From Colwellia sp. (lineage in GTDB: Bacteria > Pseudomonadota > Gammaproteobacteria > Enterobacterales > Alteromonadaceae): a stretch of DNA of 64,000 nt. The stretch is from the NCBI GenBank assembly GCA_013215385.1, contig JABSOY010000008.1:62001-126000 (forward strand), read 5' to 3'. Of this stretch, positions 19,250-28,163 are shown one piece after another; within the stretch, counting starts at the first letter, position 1; each line of letters opens with the position of its first letter. Both the position numbers and the translations under genes were made by a program. The notes below the pieces were generated by a model. The model searched no databases, was not told where the DNA came from, and was given only the letters and a program-made list of their open reading frames with translations.

Positions 19250-19279
19250 ATAAAAAAGGCCGTTAATAAATTAACGGCC
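19250..19279 (-). terminator. Rho-independent terminator of the thr operon
   Basis: A 9-bp stem (GGCCGTTAA at 19258-19266, complement at 19271-19279) is followed on the minus strand by TTTTTTA. It lies about 100 bases past the thrC stop. Confidence 0.88.
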
Positions 19280-19376
19280 ATTGTAAACAGTTTTATAACT
19301 CGTTGGTATCTTGTTAACTCACTAAGTTAGCAATCACGATGAGCTTATCCATTTTCAGATGAAAGTAGCGAGTTAT

Positions 19377-20672
19377 TTATTGATTATTTGTTAATAAATG
19401 ATCACGTAAAGCGACAAAGTTTGCCGCCATATCTTTGGATAAAATCGTTTCACTGGCACAGTCGGCTAATTCTTTCGGCAAACCTATCGGTTGTCCTAAA
19501 ATACTTTCAACCACATCTTTGAATTTTGCTGGATGTGCTGTCCCTAGAAAAACACCAAATTCGCTTTCGTCAGCATTGTATTGCAGCGCTTTATAAGCAA
19601 CGGCGGCATGTGGTTCGCTAATATAACCAAGCTTAGCAAGTTGTAAAACTGTTGACTGTGTTTGCTCTTCATCAATAGAAACCGAGCTAATGCAGTCGTT
19701 AGGTACAATACCTGATTTTAGCATGTGCTCAATGCGCGGCCAGTTACTTGGATCACTGACATCCATCGAATTTGAAATAGTGGCAACCGTTTCATTAGGT
19801 GACCATTCACCTGTTTCAAGGTAGCGTGGCACGGTATCATTGGCGTTAGTTGCGGCAATGAAGCGTTTTACTGGTAAGCCTAAGGCTTTAGCAAATAAGC
19901 CAGCAGTTAAATTACCAAAATTACCACTCGGAATTGAAAAAACAATATCGTTAAGTTCGGCTTTACTTTTTTGGCGTGATAACTGTGCAACTGCTTCAAA
20001 ATAATAACAAATCTGCGCGAGTAAACGACTAATGTTTATCGAGTTAGCTGAGTTCAAACCTATGCTTGAAGCAAGTTCTTTATCATCAAAAGCTTTTTTA
20101 ACAAGTGCCTGACAATCATCAAAGCTGCCATCAATAGCAAGTGTTTCAATGTTATCACCTAGGGTAGTGAACATTTTTTCTTGTAATAAGCTAATTTTCC
20201 CTTTTGGATATAAAATAACGACACGTATATTTTCAATGCCGTGAAAGGCGTGCGCAACAGCTGCGCCAGTATCACCAGAGGTCGCTGTTAATATCGTTAT
20301 TTTTTTATCTTTGCTAAAAGCCTGTAAACATTTAGCCATAAACCGCGCGCCAAAGTCTTTAAAGGCTAATGTGGGCCCATGAAAAAGCTCTAATATTGCA
20401 CGGTCTTTACTAATAGGCTGTAGCTGTGCAGGAAAGTTAAATGCACTCGTTACTATATCAGTCAACTGCGCCTTAGTTAAATCCCCTTCAACGAATGGGA
20501 AAAGTATTTGTATGCTTCTTTCGACTAATGGCATGGTAAGTAATTCGTCGATATTGTCTAACACAGGGATTGTTTCAGGAAAAAACAAACCCTGATTTTT
20601 ACCTAATCCTTGCTTTACGGCACCTGCGAAACTAACTTGCTCGTCGTTTTCTTTTAAATTATAAAATTTCAT
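19377..20672 (-). CDS. thrC: Threonine synthase ThrC
   Basis: Pyridoxal-phosphate enzyme that converts O-phosphohomoserine to threonine. The cofactor lysine is in HGPTLAFKDFGARFM near residue 107. A phosphate-binding loop appears as SIPSGNFGNLTAGLFAKALG near residue 240, with LTATSGDTGAAVAHAF before it. Its 431 residues are typical of the long gammaproteobacterial form. It is the last gene of thrA-thrB-thrC, 46 bases after thrB. Control of the whole operon by attenuation is expected from the leader upstream of thrA. Confidence 0.97.
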   Translation of the reverse strand: MKFYNLKENDEQVSFAGAVKQGLGKNQGLFFPETIPVLDNIDELLTMPLVERSIQILFPFVEGDLTKAQLTDIVTSAFNFPAQLQPISKDRAILELFHGPTLAFKDFGARFMAKCLQAFSKDKKITILTATSGDTGAAVAHAFHGIENIRVVILYPKGKISLLQEKMFTTLGDNIETLAIDGSFDDCQALVKKAFDDKELASSIGLNSANSINISRLLAQICYYFEAVAQLSRQKSKAELNDIVFSIPSGNFGNLTAGLFAKALGLPVKRFIAATNANDTVPRYLETGEWSPNETVATISNSMDVSDPSNWPRIEHMLKSGIVPNDCISSVSIDEEQTQSTVLQLAKLGYISEPHAAVAYKALQYNADESEFGVFLGTAHPAKFKDVVESILGQPIGLPKELADCASETILSKDMAANFVALRDHLLTNNQ

Positions 20673-20718
20673 TATAATATTCCTATCAATTCTGTATTTA
20701 TATATCTAAGTAAAGTCG

Positions 20719-21666
20719 TTACGGGGTAAGTACGCCGGCACCCGATTCATCAACTTGGCATATATGGACAAAGCCTAAGTCGGTTTGTAAATAGTTTTGT
20801 TGTAACCAGTCAGCTACATTGGTAGCTTTTTCAAATGACTCGCAAACACAAAATAGGGTTGGCCCAGATCCTGAAATACCGACAGCCAAATGACCTTCTT
20901 GAGTTAAATGCGCTTTAGCCTGCTCAAATTTTGGTAATAAATGCTGACGATAAGGTTCGGCAATAACATCTTTTACTACTGAGAAGGCTTGCTGTTTATC
21001 ACCACGATGACACGCATCTACAAAGGTTGCTAGATTTTGACTCGAAGCGATTGCATCAGCGCGACTATATGTTTTAGGTAAAATATCTCTAGCCGCTTTG
21101 GTTGATACGTTAATACCTGGGTAGGCCATCACGTAGAAGCAATCATCAAATTGCGGTAAGGTTCTGCTGATAACTTGGCTATCCGGCACCATTAATTGTA
21201 GGCCCCCTAAGTAACAAGGTGCCACGTTGTCGTAATGTAAACTTCCGCTGATTTTAGCTTCCATTTCACCCATCATAAAAAGCATGGTCTTTTCATCAAA
21301 GTATTGTTGATAAAACTCATTAAGCGCAACTAAAGCGGCAACGACAGAACAGGCACTTGAACCCAAACCACTACCCACAGGCATCTTTTTATCTAAGGTT
21401 AATTGTACTTTCTGGATTGGCTTTTTGGCCTTTTCAAGCGAAAAATTATACAAGTCCATACAATGCCAAACAATATTCTGTTTTGGGTTTTGAGGTAATT
21501 TATGAGCAAATTCACCAGTAACTATAAGTGTATTTTCATCTGCTGCTTCAATCGAAACAACATCTCCTAGCAATGTACCGTCAACAGGCCTAACCGCTAA
21601 ACCTAATACATCAAAACCAACACTAAAGTTACCAAGAGAGGCAGGGGCGAAAACTGAAATACTCAT
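20719..21666 (-). CDS. thrB: Homoserine kinase ThrB
   Basis: Phosphorylates homoserine with ATP. The GHMP-kinase motif is MPVGSGLGSSACSVVAALVA near residue 85, and the third motif AVGISGSGPTLFCV is near residue 258. The start at MSISVFAPASLGNFSVGFDV is chosen because the ATG overlaps the thrA stop by one base (TAATG), a typical coupled junction. The frame is open six codons further upstream without a better start. This gives 315 residues. Confidence 0.96.
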   Translation of the reverse strand: MSISVFAPASLGNFSVGFDVLGLAVRPVDGTLLGDVVSIEAADENTLIVTGEFAHKLPQNPKQNIVWHCMDLYNFSLEKAKKPIQKVQLTLDKKMPVGSGLGSSACSVVAALVALNEFYQQYFDEKTMLFMMGEMEAKISGSLHYDNVAPCYLGGLQLMVPDSQVISRTLPQFDDCFYVMAYPGINVSTKAARDILPKTYSRADAIASSQNLATFVDACHRGDKQQAFSVVKDVIAEPYRQHLLPKFEQAKAHLTQEGHLAVGISGSGPTLFCVCESFEKATNVADWLQQNYLQTDLGFVHICQVDESGAGVLTP

Positions 21667-24122
21667 TAGTGCTGTTGCTCCCATGCTAATGTGCGTAACA
21701 AATCACCAAAAACACCCGCAGCTGTGACTTCGGCACCAGCGCCATAACCACGTAGTACAAAAGGCAATGGCTGATAATAACGGCTATGAATGGCTAAAGC
21801 ATTTTCGCCATCTTTAACACTGTAAAGCGGGTGTTTACTGTCAACGGCTTCAATGGAAACCTTACATTTTCCGTCAACAATATTACCAATGTAGCGTAAT
21901 ACTTTATCTTCCTTTTTCGCGTCAGCTACACGTTGTGCGAATTCTTCATCAATTTTTGTTAAGTTAATCATAAACTCATCGATATTACCGCTAGCATCGA
22001 AGCTTTCAGGTAATACTGCCTGTATAGAAATATCAGATAATTCAAGTTGCATTCCTGCCTCCCGGGCCATAATAAGTAACTTACGAGCTACATCCAACCC
22101 ACTTAAATCGTCACGTGGATCAGGCTCAGTAAAACCATTTTCTTTTGCGATGGCCGTTGCTTGAGAAACGGTCATGCCTTCTTCTAACTTGCCAAACATA
22201 TAGGAAAGTGAACCAGATAAAATACCTTCAAAACGAACTAATTCATCACCAGCCTTTATCAAACTTTGTAAAGTATCAATAACTGGTAAACCTGCGCCAA
22301 CGGTAGTTTCATATAAGAAACGTCGATTTGTTTTTTGAGCTGCGCTACGTAGGGCTTGGTAATACTCCCAAGAGTCAGTGTTGGCTTTTTTATTTGGAGT
22401 AACAACGTTAAAGCCTTCTTCAAGGTAGTCTACATAGCTCATTGCTAAAGACTCATTAGAAGTAGAGTCGACTAAAACAGGGTTAATTAAATGATTTTCA
22501 CGCACAAAGGCTTTGATGTTTTCAACATTAACAGGGGTTGGATCTTTATTGATTGCTGCTTGCCAATTTTCTAAATCGATGCCCTCATTATTGAAAACCA
22601 TTCCTTTGCTATTCGCGATACCATAAACTTTCAACGAAATATTTTGTTCTTTCAGTTTGGGTTGCTGGCGAGCTATTTGTGCAATAAGCTCACTACCAAC
22701 AACACCACAACCGACTAAGAATACATCTATGGTTGGTTTATGAGTGAAGAAATTTTGATGGCTAACTTTCATTGCATCGGTACATTTACGTTTCTCTACC
22801 ACTACTGAAATACTCCGCTCTGAAGAGTCTTGGGCGATAGCAATAACATTAACACGTGCTTGCGCCAATGAACTGAAAAACTTTGCAGCAACTCCTTGCT
22901 GATGATGCATTCCGTCGCCCACAAGTGAAACAATTGATAGTTCATGTTGTAATTTTAACGGTTCGAGTAAACTATTTAATAATTCAAGTTCAAATTCTTG
23001 CTGTAAACTGTGTGCGGCTAATGCAGCATCAACGCTATGAATACAAAAGCTAATACAATATTCACTCGACGATTGGCTAATTAATACTATTGAAATGCTC
23101 TCTTGGCTCATCGTTGCGAAAACACGACTCGCCATGCCAACCATACCTTTCATACCAGGGCCTGAAACATTAACCATCGTTAGGTCGTCAAGATTAGATA
23201 TAGCCTTTACTTGTTTCGTTTGATCGTCTTCATTAGATATTAACGTGCCGGGTGCTGAAGGATTGCCAGTATTTTTAATTAAACAGGGAATATGGAACTG
23301 AGCGATGGGCCCAATAGTTTTTGGATGAAGCACGCTAGCGCCAAAATAAGATAGCTCCATAGCTTCCTGATATGATAAATAATCAAGTAACTTTGCTTCT
23401 TTAATAAGACGAGGATCAGCGTTGAAAACACCATCGACATCGGTCCAGATTTCACAGCAATCTGCTTGTGCACAAACAGCTAAAACCGCCGCTGAATAGT
23501 CTGAACCATTCCGACCTAAAGTAGTCACTTGTTGTTGATTATTAACACCAATAAAACCAGGCATTAAGCTTACTCTATTGAGGTCAGTGTAATGACGCTG
23601 AAAGTTTTCTTTAGATAAAACTAAATCTGCAACTGCATTGAGTGAAGCATCATTAGTGATCAAAAATTTCTCAGGTTCAAGTACAGAGACATTTATTTCT
23701 TTGGTGTTTAATACAGACTCAAGCAAGGCGACACTTATGCGTTCACCGACACTAATAATAATGGCGCGAATATGATCAGGGCAGTAAGACAACATTGTTG
23801 CACCCTGTAAGTAACGAGAAAGCTTGTTTTCCCAGTTCGTCAATGTTTGTTCTACATGCAATGGGTTAAACGTTGGCAAACTAGCACTTAAGTCGTCAAT
23901 AATTGTCATGATCGCTTTTTTGAAATAGGTTAAATCTTTTTGTAATTTTATTTCATCACTATTATTTTCAGCCATAGCGACTAAGTGATTAGTCACGCCT
24001 TGTGGTGCCGATACAACGACTGCGACAGCCGAATCGGTACTTTTATCTACTATGATTTTGGCAACCTGAACAAAACGTTCAGCTGATGCTAGCGATGAGC
24101 CGCCAAATTTTAATACGCGCAT
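21666..24122 (-). CDS. thrA: Bifunctional aspartokinase I / homoserine dehydrogenase I ThrA
   Basis: Catalyses the first and third steps of threonine synthesis from aspartate. The aspartokinase domain begins MRVLKFGGSSLASAERFVQV. Central regulatory ACT units, for example MVNVSGPGMKGMVGMASRVF, span about residues 310-450. The homoserine dehydrogenase domain begins at FLVGCGVVGSELIAQIARQQ near residue 465 and includes LSGSLSYMFGKLEEG. Its 818 residues are close to the E. coli protein (820). It is first in the thr operon, behind a threonine/isoleucine-rich leader peptide and attenuator. Confidence 0.97.
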   Translation of the reverse strand: MRVLKFGGSSLASAERFVQVAKIIVDKSTDSAVAVVVSAPQGVTNHLVAMAENNSDEIKLQKDLTYFKKAIMTIIDDLSASLPTFNPLHVEQTLTNWENKLSRYLQGATMLSYCPDHIRAIIISVGERISVALLESVLNTKEINVSVLEPEKFLITNDASLNAVADLVLSKENFQRHYTDLNRVSLMPGFIGVNNQQQVTTLGRNGSDYSAAVLAVCAQADCCEIWTDVDGVFNADPRLIKEAKLLDYLSYQEAMELSYFGASVLHPKTIGPIAQFHIPCLIKNTGNPSAPGTLISNEDDQTKQVKAISNLDDLTMVNVSGPGMKGMVGMASRVFATMSQESISIVLISQSSSEYCISFCIHSVDAALAAHSLQQEFELELLNSLLEPLKLQHELSIVSLVGDGMHHQQGVAAKFFSSLAQARVNVIAIAQDSSERSISVVVEKRKCTDAMKVSHQNFFTHKPTIDVFLVGCGVVGSELIAQIARQQPKLKEQNISLKVYGIANSKGMVFNNEGIDLENWQAAINKDPTPVNVENIKAFVRENHLINPVLVDSTSNESLAMSYVDYLEEGFNVVTPNKKANTDSWEYYQALRSAAQKTNRRFLYETTVGAGLPVIDTLQSLIKAGDELVRFEGILSGSLSYMFGKLEEGMTVSQATAIAKENGFTEPDPRDDLSGLDVARKLLIMAREAGMQLELSDISIQAVLPESFDASGNIDEFMINLTKIDEEFAQRVADAKKEDKVLRYIGNIVDGKCKVSIEAVDSKHPLYSVKDGENALAIHSRYYQPLPFVLRGYGAGAEVTAAGVFGDLLRTLAWEQQH

Positions 24123-24191
24123 TTTAATTCCTCTTTATTACTGACACTTTGCGAGCCAAAGTGTGTAGTAATTATTTAATATTCTAAAGCA

Positions 24192-24226
24192 AAAAAGCCC
24201 GGAACCTTAAAGGGTCACGGGCTTTT
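24192..24226 (-). terminator. thr operon attenuator (transcription terminator)
   Basis: On the minus strand a stem formed by AAAAGCCCG and CGGGCTTTT, extended inside by ACC/GGT, is followed by a T run. It lies between the leader peptide stop and thrA, where the terminator form of a threonine attenuator belongs. Confidence 0.88.
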
Positions 24227-24248
24227 ATTTAATGTGTTTATTTACACG

Positions 24249-24323
24249 TCAGCCGATGACCACCATCCCAGTGAGGGTGGTAGTGGTAATAATAATGGTA
24301 ATACGGCGGATAAATGTTTTCAT
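24249..24323 (-). CDS. thrL: thr operon leader peptide ThrL
   Basis: A 24-residue frame that starts MKTFIRRITIIITTTTLTG and ends in a TGA codon. Seven of its residues are threonine and six are isoleucine, the two amino acids sensed by the thr attenuator in enteric bacteria. A GC-rich hairpin (CCACC/GGTGG) lies over its 3' part and the attenuator stem begins 23 bases beyond the stop. When charged threonine or isoleucine tRNA is short, ribosome stalling should favour read-through into thrA. The composition and position leave little doubt. Confidence 0.9.
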   Translation of the reverse strand: MKTFIRRITIIITTTTLTGMVVIG

Positions 24324-24440
24324 GGGTATAAAATGCCTGAGCAGTGTTTTTCTGTCAATAGATTTTTATGAATAAAAAGTTATAGTTTATGAATAAAGTG
24401 TGTTTTTGCTAAATTTTTATGTATAAAGGTAAGTGTTTAT

Positions 24441-25397
24441 TCATATATTATAGTCTTCAGCCAACTTTTTTGCGAAACAAACAACATTCTTTCCTGAAGC
24501 TTTAGCATCATATAAAGCAAGGTCTGTGTTAGCTATCAAGTGTTCATAGCGTAAATCGCTTTCGTTAATAATCGCGACACCAACACTGGCCGTTACTTTT
24601 ATTTGAGTTTCTTGAAATTTTATTGCATTTTCACTAATAGCAATACGAATACGTTCTGCAACATCAAGTGCACCCGTTTTATCAGTGTCAGGTAATATTA
24701 TGGCAAACTCTTCGCCGCCGTAACGACCAAATAAATCACCTAAACGTAAAAGTGAACTGATCACTTTTGCGGTTTCAACCAGCACTTTATCACCACCTAA
24801 ATGTCCATAGGTGTCATTCAGTAATTTAAAGTTATCTAAATCGAACATGATCAATGCTAAGCCATGTTGATAACGACGGGCTCGTGAAAACTCTTTCTCT
24901 AAGCATTCTTCCCAATGCTTTCGGTTGAATACTTGCGTTAAGCCATCAATACGATTTGCCTGAGCAAGTTCCTCTAACGCTTTGTTAAGCATGGTTTGGT
25001 AATGACAAACATCGGTAACATCTTCTATAAGGATGCAAACATGCTGCTGTCCGTTTTTAGGTTCAAGCGGTAAAAACGTACAATTTTGCGCCATAAAATG
25101 GCTATTAGTGGTTATCGGACGTGTATGCTGTAACTCAAATAGGTGGTGTCTTTGTTCCCATGAACAAAAAGATTGGGCATTTAATTGAAAAACACTCTCT
25201 ACTTTTCGTTTAAACCACTTCTCTGGCAACTCAGGGAATATTTCAAAGATGTTGCTACCGGTAACATTAGTGGTATTTTTATTAGCATGAATTTCTAAAT
25301 ATCTATTCCACATTACGATGTTGAATTGATTATCAATAATGAGAATGCCAGTATTTAATTTGTTGGCAATGTCAGTGCAAATATCATCAGGAGACAT
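24441..25397 (-). CDS. PAS-GGDEF diguanylate cyclase
   Basis: A cytosolic protein of 318 residues. The PAS domain (about residues 10-140) begins with LNTGILIIDNQFNIVMWNRY. The GGDEF domain follows from about residue 150 with RIDGLTQVFNRKHWEECL, and the active loop reads FGRYGGEEFAIILPD. The RxxD inhibitory site is present (RLGD five residues before GGEEF), so the enzyme should be feedback-inhibited by cyclic di-GMP. It is the last gene of a three-gene operon with a CheC-like phosphatase and a receiver protein; its start overlaps the CheC stop by one base. Confidence 0.93.
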   Translation of the reverse strand: MSPDDICTDIANKLNTGILIIDNQFNIVMWNRYLEIHANKNTTNVTGSNIFEIFPELPEKWFKRKVESVFQLNAQSFCSWEQRHHLFELQHTRPITTNSHFMAQNCTFLPLEPKNGQQHVCILIEDVTDVCHYQTMLNKALEELAQANRIDGLTQVFNRKHWEECLEKEFSRARRYQHGLALIMFDLDNFKLLNDTYGHLGGDKVLVETAKVISSLLRLGDLFGRYGGEEFAIILPDTDKTGALDVAERIRIAISENAIKFQETQIKVTASVGVAIINESDLRYEHLIANTDLALYDAKASGKNVVCFAKKLAEDYNI

Positions 25398-26005
25398 TAG
25401 AACTCTTCCAGGATTCGATCGATAACCGTTTTTATGTTGTTAATTGCGGATTCCGGTATAAATAAAATCATGTCGCAGTTAAAGGAGTAGTCAGTGACTT
25501 GGTAAGTTATTTTAACTTTCAGTGCTAAGTCCCAATTAAAAGATTGTTGAGCAAGATGATCAGATACCGCACTTTGTGAACCTGTTAACAAACGCGGAGC
25601 ACTGTACGACATTTGATTATCTATTTGTTTTGCAAATACATTTAAAAAAGTGGTCGTTAAAATTGAACTTAAGTCGATGATTTGCTCTTCATCGGATAAT
25701 TCATCGGGTTCATAGCCGAGCAAATCGGCAAGGCGGTCAGAGTCTTTCGGTTTATATACTAATAGCGCTTCACCGCGAATACCTTCATAACCAAAGAAAC
25801 CTTGACTTACAACTGCTGCAGAGCTTTCGTTAGTGCTTAAAGTCTCAATAAGACTGAGTGTGCTGACCTGCTCAATGCTAGGTACTTTTAAATAAACGAA
25901 GGTATCTAAATACCGTGCAAGTTGATCGCTGGCTTGACCCATAGCAACATTAATTATTTCTTGTAAACAATCTTGCTGGTCTTCGTTTAAGTTAAGTTCG
26001 CTCAT
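25397..26005 (-). CDS. CheC-like protein phosphatase
   Basis: A 202-residue protein with the CheC pattern. The first half has DCLQEIINVAMGQASDQLAR, the E-x2-N signature of CheC/CheX/FliY phosphatases that act on receiver-domain aspartyl phosphate. The second half has IIDLSSILTTTFLNVFAKQI, where the glutamate is replaced but the asparagine is kept. The gene overlaps both neighbours by a few bases, a receiver upstream and a PAS-GGDEF protein downstream. Inferred role: dephosphorylation of the adjacent receiver, tuning cyclic di-GMP synthesis rather than flagellar chemotaxis. Confidence 0.85.
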   Translation of the reverse strand: MSELNLNEDQQDCLQEIINVAMGQASDQLARYLDTFVYLKVPSIEQVSTLSLIETLSTNESSAAVVSQGFFGYEGIRGEALLVYKPKDSDRLADLLGYEPDELSDEEQIIDLSSILTTTFLNVFAKQIDNQMSYSAPRLLTGSQSAVSDHLAQQSFNWDLALKVKITYQVTDYSFNCDMILFIPESAINNIKTVIDRILEEF

Positions 26006-26367
26006 AAAAAACCGTGATTCTTTAAATTTTGATTAAGTACATCTAATTGAACGGGTTTACGTAAGAAAGCTTTCGCGCCAAGTTCAATTACTTTGTTTTG
26101 CATTTCAGGCTGAATATCGGCAGAGATAACAAAAATTGCTGGAGTGATACTTTCATCTTTTAATGTTTGTAAAACCCCTATACCATCAAGTACCGGCATG
26201 GTGAGATCAAGAAATAGAATGTCAAACTTTTGACTACGTAGTAAATCAACTGCTTCTTGGCCATTTGTGGCAAGTTGCGCATTTACAGATAATTGCTCGG
26301 GTAGACTACGCAAAACTTGTTTACGTGCCATGTTTGAGTCATCACAGACAAGAACTGAAAAGCTCAT
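26002..26367 (-). CDS. Single-domain response regulator (receiver)
   Basis: A 121-residue stand-alone receiver domain. The acidic pair is at residues 9-10 (VCDDSNMARKQV), the phosphorylated aspartate is D54 in ILFLDLTMPVLDG, and the conserved lysine is in AFLRKPVQ near residue 104. There is no output domain, so it must act by protein contact, as CheY does. Its stop overlaps the start of the CheC-like gene by 4 bases (ATGA). No histidine kinase gene is close. Confidence 0.93.
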   Translation of the reverse strand: MSFSVLVCDDSNMARKQVLRSLPEQLSVNAQLATNGQEAVDLLRSQKFDILFLDLTMPVLDGIGVLQTLKDESITPAIFVISADIQPEMQNKVIELGAKAFLRKPVQLDVLNQNLKNHGFL

Positions 26368-26551
26368 GTGATAATTAATCCTTTATTTTTTATTTTATGT
26401 CTCTAATCTACCCTAAATAGCGGGCACTGTTAATCAATAAAGCGTCAAAAAGTCGTTTTTTTACGCTTTAAGTGCAAAACTTGTAATAATTAGACGTAAA
26501 ATGATAAAAAGTAAGGATAATCTCTTTTATTTACCATTGCCGCTGCGGCAG

Positions 26552-26647
26552 TTACCAGCCGAATACTACTTTGATTAATATTATAGACATCGCTGTTGAT
26601 ATGGCATAAATGGCGGTAGCTTTCCAACTGTAGGTGTTTAATTTCAT
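26552..26647 (-). CDS. Small membrane protein of 31 residues, unknown
   Basis: A short frame not seen by usual length cut-offs. It begins MKLNTYSWKATAIYAISTAM and continues as a hydrophobic stretch (SIILIKVVFGW) to a TAA stop. Residues 10-31 could form one membrane helix. A strong ribosome site, AAGGGGGA, lies 4 bases before the ATG, much better than most genes here. A small GC-rich hairpin (TTGCCG/CGGCAG) lies right after the stop. No family is recognised, and whether it is expressed is unknown. Confidence 0.5.
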   Translation of the reverse strand: MKLNTYSWKATAIYAISTAMSIILIKVVFGW

Positions 26648-26757
26648 GTATTCCCCCTTGTTTATTTTTAATGGAAACGTCAGTTAACGATTGCCATTAC
26701 TTACTAGGTTGTTATTAATGCTTAAAACTTAAGCGATATTCATGCCAAAATTAAATG

Positions 26758-26779
26758 GTAAGCTAAGGATTTAGCTTAC
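26758..26779 (-). terminator. Inverted repeat downstream of the YgjP-type peptidase gene
   Basis: A 9-bp stem (GTAAGCTAA at 26758-26766, complement at 26771-26779) has a 4-base loop. It is flanked by AT-rich sequence on both sides, so it could end the minus-strand peptidase gene. Direction is uncertain. Confidence 0.45.
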
Positions 26780-26951
26780 TTTTATTTTAATTTAATGTTT
26801 TTAGTTGTCGCATTAGCTAAAGCCTAGTGGTTTTAGTTAAATTCAAGGAGAGATTTTAAAGCTGTTAACTGAGGAATACTGTACTAAATTTTTACCCTAG
26901 TGATCTAATATGTAACTCTTGCTATCGAACTGATTATGTCGACCATCAAAA

Positions 26952-27650
26952 TTATACTGTCGGCCAGTGAAGTTGACTGTGATGAGTTTTCAACCAAATT
27001 TTTGCTGATTGATAATTAGGGCAATGAATGGCGACTAATTGCCAGAATGCTGGTGAATGGTTCATGTGAATTAGGTGACAAAGTTCGTGTATTATTACGT
27101 AATCAAATACCCAGTCTGGGGTCATTGCCAATAGTGAACTAAAACTTAATTCAGCTTTACTATTACAGCTGCCCCAGCGTGCTTTATAAAGGCGTACCTT
27201 AAATGACTTAGGAAAAACACCCACTTGCTCGGCTTTATTACTTAACTGCTTATCTAGATAATTAATGGTTTGTTGTTTAAACCAAGTTTCAAGTTGTTTC
27301 TTAACTTGCGAGACTTCGCTCTTTGCTGATTTTACACGATTAGAAAGGGTAAGTTGAATAGTGTTATTATCAATTACTATTTCGCTAAATAGGCCAAAAT
27401 TTATATCTAGCGTTTTCAGTTCGCCATTGATGAACAATGAGCTGTTTTTTTGAAAGGCATTATTTTGTAGTTTAGGGCGGTCATTTTGCTCTGCGACTTT
27501 TCTTTGCAACCAAGCGCTTTTTGCCTTTACAATATGGGCAATGTCTTGCTCGCAAACATAATGTGGCGCACGGATAATAATACTTCCGTGCTTCACCTGT
27601 AAGCCGATAGTTTTTCTTTTGTTACTGCGAATAAGTTGATACTGCAACAT
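26952..27650 (-). CDS. YgjP-like M48-family metallopeptidase (DUF45)
   Basis: A 232-residue protein of the YgjP/DUF45 group. The zinc motif is in VIIHELCHLIHMNHSPAFW near residue 190, with the HExxH pattern and a second downstream histidine. The upstream KVRLYKARWGSCNSKAELSF segment is characteristic of the family. The N-terminus (MLQYQLIRSNKRKTIGLQVK) fits too. The substrate is unknown; E. coli YgjP has been linked with nucleotide metabolism rather than proteolysis. The gene follows yebG by 28 bases and may be co-expressed from the SOS promoter. Confidence 0.9.
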   Translation of the reverse strand: MLQYQLIRSNKRKTIGLQVKHGSIIIRAPHYVCEQDIAHIVKAKSAWLQRKVAEQNDRPKLQNNAFQKNSSLFINGELKTLDINFGLFSEIVIDNNTIQLTLSNRVKSAKSEVSQVKKQLETWFKQQTINYLDKQLSNKAEQVGVFPKSFKVRLYKARWGSCNSKAELSFSSLLAMTPDWVFDYVIIHELCHLIHMNHSPAFWQLVAIHCPNYQSAKIWLKTHHSQLHWPTV

Positions 27651-27678
27651 AAACGGTTCTTATTTATGTATTATTCTG

Positions 27679-28083
27679 TTAAGCGGCGGTCTTATTTGCT
27701 TTAGCTTTACGTGCTGCTTTAGGCTTTTTCACTTCGGTCACTAATTTAGCGGCAACTTCATCGCTTGCTGCAACCTTTGCTTCAACTTTTTTATCCTCAT
27801 TTACTTCGGTAACAACTTTGGGTTGTGCTTTTTTGACGACGGTCGCGGGCTTAGCTTTTTTTGCTTGTAGCGCAACAAGTACATCATCACGGTTTTTAGC
27901 TAAGTAAATGCAAAGTTCTTCACGTGTTTTTTCATCAAGATCCAATGTAGTGCTTTCAAACATTTCGGCTAAGCTATCAGCCATATCAAGCATTTTGTCA
28001 TACTCGTCTGCTGCTTTTTTATCCATGAATGTTGCTACCTCCACACCTTGTCTAATGACGACAAATCGACTTTCAACTGCCAT
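27679..28083 (-). CDS. yebG: YebG-family DNA-damage-inducible protein
   Basis: The first 75 residues match E. coli YebG: MAVESRFVVIRQGVEVATFM, then KKAADEYDKMLDMADSLAEM, then LAKNRDDVLVALQAKKAK. YebG is a small SOS-regulated protein of unknown biochemical role. The tail of about 60 residues is rich in lysine, alanine and valine and ends in KKPKAARKAKANKTAA. That tail could bind nucleic acid; this is inference. A LexA box (CTGT-N8-ACAG) lies 81 bases before the start codon, which supports SOS control. Confidence 0.88.
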   Translation of the reverse strand: MAVESRFVVIRQGVEVATFMDKKAADEYDKMLDMADSLAEMFESTTLDLDEKTREELCIYLAKNRDDVLVALQAKKAKPATVVKKAQPKVVTEVNEDKKVEAKVAASDEVAAKLVTEVKKPKAARKAKANKTAA

Positions 28084-28163
28084 TGTTTTTCCTTACCTAA
28101 TCAATATTCCGCTTGATGGTTTTATCATATACGATATAAAACCGCTTATACAATCAAAATTAA

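Noticed and set aside
24353-24358. TTGACA as a -35 for the thr leader
   Set aside because: It lies only 30 bases before the leader start codon with no convincing -10 at 16-18 bases, so it cannot be supported as the promoter.
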